A stretch of 64,000 nucleotides of DNA, from assembly GCF_009733535.1 (NCBI RefSeq), contig NZ_SMMI01000005.1, positions 1 to 64,000 on the forward strand, written 5' to 3'. Each line of letters opens with the position of its first letter. The stretch's first letter is position 1. Shown one piece after another: positions 52,801-60,751 of this stretch. Position numbers and translations under genes: made by a program. The notes beneath the pieces were generated by a model. It was not told where the DNA came from and did no database searches. It worked only from the letters and a program-made list of their open reading frames with translations. The stretch comes from Sphingobacterium endophyticum (GTDB lineage: Bacteria; Bacteroidota; Bacteroidia; Sphingobacteriales; Sphingobacteriaceae).

Positions 52801-53759
52801 GTTTTTCTTCCTTTATCATTTACTTCAAGGATATTTCCATGAAGGTCATGCATACTCATAAGCCCAATACCATTTTCAAAGAAATTTCTAAATTTCCTTT
52901 CAGATATTTCGAGTTTTAATTTTTCTGCATTTTCCTTGGTAATATTTCTCCCGAAAGCAAAGATTTCTTTATTGTCAGAATCTAACTTAAGATGCCAATC
53001 AATGGTTACATTGGTTTCACCATCCAATAAAGTTTGAGTTTGTACTTGAATATGTTTTTCTCCATTTTTAATGGATCTAAATTTTGTTTGAATATTTGAG
53101 TCATGTACTTGAAGTATATCTAATAAATTCAGTCCAGAAAATTCTTTTACTGGCACTTGCATTAATGCTGCAAAAGCAGGATTTACTTCCTTAATTGTAA
53201 AATCATCATTCAATACACAAATCATATTTTGAGTTACTGAAAGTATATCTCTAAAATATGTGGCTTGATTCAATTTCCGTTTTGCAAGCAGAACCGCAAC
53301 GATGGCTTTTGCCAATTTTTGGAGTTCATCTAACTGTTCTGTATTTAGATTTTTTGGGATATAATCAATAACACACAGTGTACCTAAAGCAATACCACGA
53401 TCATCTAAGAGAGGAACACCAGCATAAAATCTAATATGACCAGCCTGAACTAAGGGATTAAGGGCAGTTCTTTCATCTTGAAAAGTATCCTCAATCATGA
53501 GTGGATTTTCACTTAATAAAGTATATTGGCAAACTGTGTTTTTTCTTTCTACAGTTTCTAATTCAATACCGAAACAACTTTGGATTCTTTGAATATCCTG
53601 TTCCATGATTGCAATAATTGAGCTTGGGCAATTACAAATACGACAAGCTATTTCTGCAAACACATCTAATTCAGGCATCTTTCCTAATCCAATTAAGCCA
53701 AAGGAATAAAGATTGTCTAGCCTCTCCGACTCATTTTCCGGAACCACAGGGATATTCAT
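49854..53759 (-). CDS. Cytosolic hybrid histidine kinase (GAF-PAS-HK-REC-REC-Hpt)
   Basis: 1301 residues, no membrane helix. An N-terminal GAF domain (about 20-165; [40 protein letters not shown]) is followed by four PAS domains (about 170-650). The kinase core has [20 protein letters not shown] as H box, [14 protein letters not shown] as N box, [12 protein letters not shown] and [13 protein letters not shown] as G boxes. Two receivers follow, the first with [12 protein letters not shown], the second with [13 protein letters not shown], and a C-terminal Hpt domain with His in [14 protein letters not shown]. It should phosphorylate the receiver encoded two bases downstream and control the exopolysaccharide genes. 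The signals are probably cytosolic small molecules. Confidence 0.93.
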   Translation of the reverse strand: [1301 protein letters not shown]

Positions 53760-54105
53760 AGATAATTTTCTGGTAGATTAATACATTCCGAATATAGGAA
53801 TATCTAAGCTCATAACATGTTATCACATTAATTAAAACCAAAAATTTACCGTTTAGTTCTAAAATTTTTTTATGATTATAAAAATAATTAACCAAATTAA
53901 AAGACAATCAAATAAAATATTTCGTTAAGAGTGAAATATACTCATCAAAAGCATTAAAAATGTTTTTGTAATTCCATATGTAGCTGAGCCTCTACAACTT
54001 AATGTCAATGAATATTTAGATAATAAAAAATTATTCTTTTAATAAATTTATCTCCTATTTAAATTGAATAATCAACAAGAATTATTCAGTCGAAAAGGCA
54101 AAAAA
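53760..54105. other. Gap upstream of the hybrid kinase operon
   Basis: About 350 AT-rich bases without a recognisable gene. It should hold the promoter of the kinase-synthase operon running leftward. It includes a perfect twelve-base palindrome, ATAACATGTTAT at 53812-53823, 53 bases before the kinase start, which could be a regulator site. No structured RNA is evident. Confidence 0.4.
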
Positions 54106-54134
54106 AAAGCATGGATCGAAATGATCCATGCTTT
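54106..54134 (-). terminator. Rho-independent terminator
   Basis: AAAGCATGGATC and GATCCATGCTTT form a perfect twelve-base stem with a five-base loop. On the minus strand it is followed by eight T. It lies 20 bases after the stop of the ThuA/dehydrogenase gene. Confidence 0.9.
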
Positions 54135-54153
54135 AAATTTTATATAGTTTATT

Positions 54154-56607
54154 CTATTTATGCGATAAAATCCATTTTACCATTTCATTTAAATCTTCAT
54201 CCTTAATATTTGGATGGGCAGCCATAGCTACTTCCCCCCAAACACCACTTCCACCATTTTTGATTTTCTTAACCAAGATGGCTTGAGCATCTTTATTATC
54301 CTTGTAGTGTTTCGCAACTTCTACGTAAGAAGGACCAACCGATTTTTTATCTATAGCATGACATGATTTACAATCAGACGCTTCAATTAAGCTTTCACCT
54401 TTAGGTTTTGCTGGTCCTTGTTGATGTCCCATAGGTCCTGCAGCTCCATTTTCAGCGGCTATATTTTTATCAGTTTTTGAATTGCTATTTGTAGGAGTAA
54501 AATCGATTCTTGAAATGGCTGCATCTGGATTTTGAGTAAACCATCCTGAGCCATACTCCAAAACATAAATCTTACCGTCAGGACCAACCTCCATATCAAT
54601 AGGGCTATTGAATTTCGTGCCTGCCATAAAAGGCTCCATCTTGTCGAAATCACCATTTGGCAACATCGTTACGGCTTTAATCCAACCACGGATCCAGTCA
54701 TAGATAATTAATTTACCATCATAATAATCAGGATATCTAGTTTCTTGTGGGAATAGGTCTGAATAATAAATTGGACCCGCCATTGCATTTCTACCACCTG
54801 ATCCAACTTGAGGAAAATCAGGAGAATCACCATACGGATACCAAATAAAGGCTGGATTAGCTTCTGGTAATTCAGTCAATCCTGTATTATTGCGAGAATC
54901 ATTAATTGGCTTTTTAGGATCATAAGCATTTCCAGAAACGCCAGTTTCATAATTGTAAGCATTATAAGCATAGTTATTTCCTACAAAATATGGCCAACCA
55001 AAAAATCCAGCTTTTCTTGCTTGGTTAACTTCATCATAACCTCTAGGACCTCGCCCAACAGAATCTTTATTGGCATCAGGACCAACTTCACCCCAATATA
55101 AAAACCCATTTTTCTTATCGATTGAAATTCTATATGGATTTCTATTTCCCATGACATAAATTTCAGGCTTAGTCTTTTCTTGACCTTTAGCAAATAAGTT
55201 TCCTGCAGGAATATCATAAGTACCATCTTCTTTAACAGTGATTCTTAGGATTTTTCCGCGTAAATCATTTGTATTTCCAGAAGCACGTGCTACATCATAT
55301 TGTTCATGACCTTCTCTAGAGTCACGTGGAGAATATCCATTACTAACATACTTTTGGTTAGGTTCATCAAATGGCGTAGAATTATCACCTGTTGAAATAA
55401 ATAAGGTCCTATCTTTTCCAAATGCTAATGATCCACCAGTATGACAGCAAATATCACGTTGAGAATAAAATTGTAAAACAACTTTTTCAGAAGCTAAATC
55501 AAGTTTATTATCCTTGAATACAAAGCGGGAAAGTCTATTGACAGAGGTATCTTTTGGGCTGTAAAATGCGTAAATAAAATTGTTTTTTGCAAAATCTGGA
55601 TCGACAGTCAATCCCATAAATCCTTCTTCAGCATTTACATTAGGCACTTCTGTTTTATGATAAACATTCAATAAACCAACCTGCGATACTTTATTGGTTG
55701 CCTTATTAAATAGGAGCAATTCACCGCGGCGTTGAGCAACTAAAATATCTAGATTAGGAAGAATTGCCATTTCAGTTGGCTCGAAGAATTCTCCTTCTAC
55801 CATGGTTACTTTTTTGAATTGATCCGCAGCAGGAACTTGTTTGGTTTTTGCTTTTTTATAATCCAACACATAGTTTTTACCTATTGCATATTCAATACCA
55901 CCTAATATATGTTTTAAGAAATTAGATTCTGAATACTCAGCATCTTCATTACCTAAGCTTGTATAGAATGATCGACCACCATCAAATTCATGATACCATG
56001 CAACTGGTGTTTCTTGAACTTCATTTGGATTATCAAAAACTGCCTTATCTACAGTCATTAAAACTTTTACAGGTTCATATAACTTTTTAAATGTATACCA
56101 TTCATCTGTAACCTCCCAAGTATCACCGATAGATTTAGTTGCTGGATGATTTTTGTCTGTAATTGTCAGGGTTGCTTTTTTGACAACAGGAGATGATCCA
56201 AAATATCCACCAACAAGTCTTCCGTACCAGCCCCAATCGATTTCAGAATCAGCTGCAGAGTGAATTCCCACGAAGCCCCCTCCTGCCTGAATATAACGTT
56301 CAAAATCTGCCTCTTGATAATTGTTTAACACATCTCCGGATGTATTTAAAAAGATGACAGCTGAATAGTTTTTCAATGAATCTTCTAGAAAAAGATCGGC
56401 ATTTGAAGTAGTATCTACATCAAAATTGTTTTCTAGCCCTAATTTTTGGATTGCCTCATTACCTTTAGCAATTGAGGCATGATGAAAGCCTGAAGTTTTG
56501 CTGAAAACCAAAACCTTAGGTTTTCCAGAACGTTTTTGTTGACAAGAACTTACAACTGCCATTACTAGAAGCAGGAGAAGAAACTTGGTAAAACATTGTT
56601 TAATCAT
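54154..56607 (-). CDS. ThuA / PQQ-type sugar dehydrogenase / cytochrome c fusion lipoprotein
   Basis: 817 residues. Lipoprotein signal with Cys22 (VVSSCQQKRSG). Residues about 30-245 form a ThuA-like glutamine-amidotransferase fold (VFSKTSGFHHASI, GFVGIHSAADSEIDWGWY). Residues about 260-690 form a six-bladed glucose/sorbosone dehydrogenase-like domain (EPTEMAILPNLDILVAQRRG, GGSLAFGKDRTLFISTGDN and GNRNPYRISIDKKNGFLYWG). The end is a cytochrome c domain with heme motif C746-K-S-C749-H750 and axial Met795. It is a periplasmic or surface electron-transfer sugar oxidase, feeding electrons via its own heme. It could act with the Gfo/Idh/MocA enzymes at 13808-16288. It ends with a strong terminator. 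Confidence 0.9.
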   Translation of the reverse strand: MIKQCFTKFLLLLLVMAVVSSCQQKRSGKPKVLVFSKTSGFHHASIAKGNEAIQKLGLENNFDVDTTSNADLFLEDSLKNYSAVIFLNTSGDVLNNYQEADFERYIQAGGGFVGIHSAADSEIDWGWYGRLVGGYFGSSPVVKKATLTITDKNHPATKSIGDTWEVTDEWYTFKKLYEPVKVLMTVDKAVFDNPNEVQETPVAWYHEFDGGRSFYTSLGNEDAEYSESNFLKHILGGIEYAIGKNYVLDYKKAKTKQVPAADQFKKVTMVEGEFFEPTEMAILPNLDILVAQRRGELLLFNKATNKVSQVGLLNVYHKTEVPNVNAEEGFMGLTVDPDFAKNNFIYAFYSPKDTSVNRLSRFVFKDNKLDLASEKVVLQFYSQRDICCHTGGSLAFGKDRTLFISTGDNSTPFDEPNQKYVSNGYSPRDSREGHEQYDVARASGNTNDLRGKILRITVKEDGTYDIPAGNLFAKGQEKTKPEIYVMGNRNPYRISIDKKNGFLYWGEVGPDANKDSVGRGPRGYDEVNQARKAGFFGWPYFVGNNYAYNAYNYETGVSGNAYDPKKPINDSRNNTGLTELPEANPAFIWYPYGDSPDFPQVGSGGRNAMAGPIYYSDLFPQETRYPDYYDGKLIIYDWIRGWIKAVTMLPNGDFDKMEPFMAGTKFNSPIDMEVGPDGKIYVLEYGSGWFTQNPDAAISRIDFTPTNSNSKTDKNIAAENGAAGPMGHQQGPAKPKGESLIEASDCKSCHAIDKKSVGPSYVEVAKHYKDNKDAQAILVKKIKNGGSGVWGEVAMAAHPNIKDEDLNEMVKWILSHK

Positions 56608-56738
56608 ATTTGAGTTTATTAAATTTTTGTGTTTAGGTTTTGCTAATCCGTTTTACCAAATTAGCAAATGTTAGCAAAAAAACAAATATGCAATTATTTA
56701 TTTCACTGCAAACAACATCACTAAAAATTTTACAACTC

Positions 56739-57872
56739 TTACTTTAATTTTAATTCAGCAATTAATTCTTTAGCTGCAGCTCTCCCTGCCCGATTTGCAC
56801 CAATTGTTGAAGAAGAAGGTCCATATCCAGTTAAGTGAATTCTATGATCTTTTTCTACCTGAGTCGCCAATTGCCCTGACATTACTACTCCCCCCAATTC
56901 GTTTATGAGATTAAGTGGAGCCAAATGGTCTAAGGAATGTTTAAACCCAGTATTCCAAAAAATTACATCAGCATCGAGCGTAGTTCCATCTTCCCATTTT
57001 ACACCCTTTTCAGTTATTTCTTGAAACATTGGTTTCCTTTCCAATATTCCATTTTTAAGCATCCCTTCAATAGCAGGAGTTATAGGCAATCCAGTAACAG
57101 AGACAACTGATTTAGGCGGCAATCCTTCTCGTACACGATCTTCTACCATTGCAACAGCTTCACGACCTAATTCAGGATTGAATTCGTAATGCCTGAAGTC
57201 AGGCGGTTTTCTAGTTACCCAAGTCGTTTCGGTGACTTTTGATATTTCCCCTAAAAGCTGAACAGCTGATATGCCTCCTCCAACAATAATGACATGTTTA
57301 CCAATAAATTCTTTTGCGTTTTTATATTCTCCTGTGTGTAATTGTCTTCCTTTAAATTTCTCCCAACCTGGGTAATGGGGACAATTTGGTGTTTTCCATG
57401 TACCAGTTGCGTTTATTATTCCCCTTGCAGAAAATTGGACTCCATTTGTATGAATCAGGAATCGACCATTGCGTTCTGTTACTTCGACAACTCGAATTGG
57501 ACGGATAATAGGTAGTTGATTTTCCTTTTCATATTTTTCATAATACTGAGGGATTGCTACATTCGCTTGAATTTCTGGATCATTTTTATTCACTGCCTCT
57601 TCAAAACTCATACCCGGCAAATCATTAATACCGTTGACATTACTCAGTGTCAAAGAATCCCAGCGATGCTGCCATGCTCCACCCGAACCAAATTCATCAT
57701 CTAAAACAACAAATCCTTTTCCCGGCTCTATTCCTTCACGTTTTAAGTGATACGCTGCGGAAAGCCCTGCTTGCCCGGCGCCTATGACAACGATATCTAC
57801 TTTATAATATACATCAAGGTTTCGTGCTTTCCTCTCAGTCTCATTAATTATAGCGTCCTTTTGTGGTTTCAT
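56739..57872 (-). CDS. FAD-dependent monooxygenase / flavoprotein
   Basis: 377 residues. The FAD-binding motif is VDIVVIGAGQAGLSAAYHLK (about 27-46) and the second, NADPH-type Rossmann site is HVIIVGGGISAVQLLGEI (about 198-215). The central GWEKFKGRQLHTGEYKNAKE carries the FxGxxxHxxxY pattern of flavin monooxygenases with H/T variations. The C-terminal WNTGFKHSLDHLAPL and YGPSSSTIGANRAGRAAAKE fit the YUCCA/Baeyer-Villiger-like group. The soluble enzyme should oxidise a small molecule. The substrate is unknown and no obvious partner is encoded nearby. Confidence 0.88.
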   Translation of the reverse strand: MKPQKDAIINETERKARNLDVYYKVDIVVIGAGQAGLSAAYHLKREGIEPGKGFVVLDDEFGSGGAWQHRWDSLTLSNVNGINDLPGMSFEEAVNKNDPEIQANVAIPQYYEKYEKENQLPIIRPIRVVEVTERNGRFLIHTNGVQFSARGIINATGTWKTPNCPHYPGWEKFKGRQLHTGEYKNAKEFIGKHVIIVGGGISAVQLLGEISKVTETTWVTRKPPDFRHYEFNPELGREAVAMVEDRVREGLPPKSVVSVTGLPITPAIEGMLKNGILERKPMFQEITEKGVKWEDGTTLDADVIFWNTGFKHSLDHLAPLNLINELGGVVMSGQLATQVEKDHRIHLTGYGPSSSTIGANRAGRAAAKELIAELKLK

Positions 57873-57996
57873 GAAAATAGCTGAAATAAATATTTTTAAT
57901 TGATAACCGTATAGCTTTGTGTATGATCAGTTAAAAATAAGATAATAAATTCCAATTTAGGAAATTCGAAATTGTGCCTTTGGTTTTTACACATAA

Positions 57997-58033
57997 AAAT
58001 GCCCCAAATAAGTGTCTAACTTTTGGGGCATTT
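57997..58033 (-). terminator. Rho-independent terminator
   Basis: AAATGCCCCAAA and TTTGGGGCATTT form a twelve-base stem with a thirteen-base loop, followed on the minus strand by TTTTT-rich sequence. It lies about 40 bases after the acyl-CoA dehydrogenase stop. Confidence 0.9.
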
Positions 58034-58071
58034 CTCTAAATAAAAATATTTGATTTTTTTTGTACAAACGT

Positions 58072-59574
58072 TTATGACAAGAATTTCATCCAATCAGAAT
58101 TATCTTGGTAATCAACTATTGGATTAGCTGTATTTTTACTTGATAATTGTCCTAAGAACATATTCAAATCCATTAACATATGTTGACGTGTTATTTCGAC
58201 AAGTTCAGAATTAAAGCCATTCATTTTAAGAACAAACTGGAAGCTTAAAACGCGGGCAATCATTCTTCCTATTGTTACTAAATCTCTTTGACTAATATTT
58301 GAATCGACATTGAAGTCTAATTGGGATTTAAAATATGAAGCACTCATATTCGAATTGGTATATCCATTTAAGAATTGGTAAAGATTAGATTCTTTGGATT
58401 TACGCATCAATTTAAGCACCGCTTCTGCGATTTGTGAATATAACATTTCATTAGAACCTTCAAAAATCTGGAATGGTCTACTATCCACAACGGATCTTCC
58501 AGCGATATGATCCAATCGATATCCATTAGCACCTGCTAACTGCAGACTTATCTGGGCAGATTCTTGCATTAAATCAGTTACCAAAGCCTTTAATGTATTT
58601 GCCTCGATACTCATTGAAGCGAGGTCATTTTCAATACCACTTGTTTCAACGCTAAATGCACACATTCCAGAACAAATAGTAAATGCAGCTTGAATTCTTG
58701 CTAACTGATATTTTACAGCATCAATGTTTAGCAAGGGATTTCCGCCTACAATTCTAGTCTGACAATGCTGCAAAGATTCATCCATTAATCTTTTAATAAA
58801 ACCAAGTCCCATACCTGGAAACTGCAATCTGCTTCTATGAAGCATGTCCAGCATCAATTTAATACCCGTACTTTCAGGAATTAATTTTTGGTCCTCAGGA
58901 ACAACTACATCAATCGGATTTACTCCATAAGGAATTGCATATAATCCTAAGTTATTATATCGTTCAACCATCGGAATGTGTTGCTCAGATTTTTTATTTT
59001 CTGTTAAGAAAAAATCGATATCTCTGGTCAATTCACCATTTGCTGAATATTTACGAGCAGTTACCAACCAAAAATCAGCAGCACCACTTAATCCTTGCCA
59101 ATGTTTTTCACCTTTAATTTTATAAGAATCGGCAATTTGTTCATATCCAGTCTTCATGTTTAATGCATCACTTCCATAAGCCTTTTCAGTAATCATTAAG
59201 CCACCCATTGCATTGTTTTCGAGGAATTGTTTAAACACTCTCTCCTGTACTGAAAAATTACCATATTTAGCAAGCGGCTCTAAGAATAATGCGATATTAA
59301 TTCCAAACATTAATGAAAGCGCCAATGATTCGTAGGATGCAGCAGACAAAACCCCCAAACATTCTTTAACTGAAACTCCTCTACCTCCGTGGATTTTAGG
59401 AATAGCAACTGCAAGTGGTTTTTTCTTCATTATTTCAGAAAGAAATTCTGCAGGAAAATCCCTTTTTAAGCTAATTGAACTATAATCAAATTCTTCTCTA
59501 AAGATGTGATATAAATGTTTTCTAAATGATGAGATATAGCTGTCAAAATCTATGTGCTCTATTACTCCGTTCAT
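58072..59574 (-). CDS. Acyl-CoA dehydrogenase-like protein
   Basis: 500 residues. The N-terminal helical domain includes ESLALSLMFGINIALFLEPL. The central beta domain has GLMITEKAYGSDALNMKTGY, an unusually worded version of the MTEPxxGSD motif, and YKIKGEKHWQGLSGAADFWL. The C-terminal domain has FEGSNEMLYSQIAEAVLKLM, where family members have the YEGT-x-x-Q adenine-binding loop. It likely oxidises acyl-CoA or related thioesters with FAD, but the motifs diverge from typical fatty-acid enzymes. It has a private terminator and stands alone. Confidence 0.82.
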   Translation of the reverse strand: MNGVIEHIDFDSYISSFRKHLYHIFREEFDYSSISLKRDFPAEFLSEIMKKKPLAVAIPKIHGGRGVSVKECLGVLSAASYESLALSLMFGINIALFLEPLAKYGNFSVQERVFKQFLENNAMGGLMITEKAYGSDALNMKTGYEQIADSYKIKGEKHWQGLSGAADFWLVTARKYSANGELTRDIDFFLTENKKSEQHIPMVERYNNLGLYAIPYGVNPIDVVVPEDQKLIPESTGIKLMLDMLHRSRLQFPGMGLGFIKRLMDESLQHCQTRIVGGNPLLNIDAVKYQLARIQAAFTICSGMCAFSVETSGIENDLASMSIEANTLKALVTDLMQESAQISLQLAGANGYRLDHIAGRSVVDSRPFQIFEGSNEMLYSQIAEAVLKLMRKSKESNLYQFLNGYTNSNMSASYFKSQLDFNVDSNISQRDLVTIGRMIARVLSFQFVLKMNGFNSELVEITRQHMLMDLNMFLGQLSSKNTANPIVDYQDNSDWMKFLS

Positions 59575-59742
59575 ATTATTTTTTATTTTTTACAATCAAT
59601 TTATTGGGCATAAAATCGTATGCCAGCTAAAGATTATTTTCCGAAAATAAACTTCAATTGTAAAATTAGTATGATATGTATAGAAAGGCTATGAGAAATC
59701 CGTCAATAAATAGGACAAATCGTGCATTGACGTTAAATTTGG

Positions 59743-60612
59743 TTAAATTATTCTATTTCTATATTCGGACGGGGATATTCCAACAATTTTTTTGAACAAT
59801 CTCGTAAAATAAGATGGGTCATCAAATTCTAGTTCATAAGCAATTGAAGCTACACTTTTATTTGTCTCTAGTAACAATAATTGGCTATGAATAATTGCGA
59901 CTTCTAAAATCAATTGTTTGGATGTTTTTTTAAATACGGAAGACACACAGCGATTCAGGTAATTAACGGAAACCAAAAGTTTATCTGCATAGAAACTAAC
60001 AGACTTTTCTTTACTATAATGTAAATGAACGAGTTGCTTAAATGAAATTGCTATTTCCTGGCGCCTTGCCAATGATCTGTTTGAGTCTGAAATTTTAATA
60101 ATTTTAAGCATAACGGTTTTGAATATGCTTTCATAATATTCCTTATAAGGTTTATCAGAATAGATTTCTTTGTAGAGGAGTCCTAATAAGTTATTCAATT
60201 CTAAATCATCTTGATCGATAAGATTTATAAGCGGAGAAATTGTAAAAATATTTAATATTTCCTGTTCTCGGAAGAGCGATGTCATTGCCTGTTCCTTGAT
60301 TAAAACACAAAATCCTTGGGCAGATTTATCTACTGAGTCGATAGCAGAAATATTACCATAGTTAGAAATAAGGATTGCTGGTGCTTGAACCATATAAGAG
60401 GTTGATTCTATTTGATGTTTAAAATGTCCTTTATTTATGTAAATAATCAAATTATAACCAAAAAAAATAGGTGGAATTGGTGTCTTTAAATATGGTGCGA
60501 TATCGTGCAGTGGAAAAATTTTAATTGGGGTTTGTATATATGTTAGATGATTTAAAGAACCATCCATAAACTTCTCTACAAATTCGTCTGCATTGATTTT
60601 GTTTTTGTCCAT
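59743..60612 (-). CDS. AraC-family transcriptional regulator
   Basis: 289 residues. The N-terminal 180 residues form a cupin-like sensing domain (YNLIIYINKGHFKHQIEST). The last 95 residues are the twin HTH of the AraC family: SVSFYADKLLVSVNYLNRCV for the first, then KSVASIAYELEFDDPSYFTR and LFKKIVGISPSEYRNRI for the second. It is divergent from the DUF2264-GH88 pair at 60752 across a 139-base gap and is a good candidate to control it. Confidence 0.9.
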   Translation of the reverse strand: MDKNKINADEFVEKFMDGSLNHLTYIQTPIKIFPLHDIAPYLKTPIPPIFFGYNLIIYINKGHFKHQIESTSYMVQAPAILISNYGNISAIDSVDKSAQGFCVLIKEQAMTSLFREQEILNIFTISPLINLIDQDDLELNNLLGLLYKEIYSDKPYKEYYESIFKTVMLKIIKISDSNRSLARRQEIAISFKQLVHLHYSKEKSVSFYADKLLVSVNYLNRCVSSVFKKTSKQLILEVAIIHSQLLLLETNKSVASIAYELEFDDPSYFTRLFKKIVGISPSEYRNRII

Positions 60613-60751
60613 TTTAATATAGATCTATGAAAACAAACTTAACAAATTTGAAGGAAGATGGGCAATATCATAAATATTACAAGATTATTAATTCGAAAAA
60701 AAGTATATTGGAATAAGTTTAAAAAACCTATACCCAATAAATTTCCAAAAA

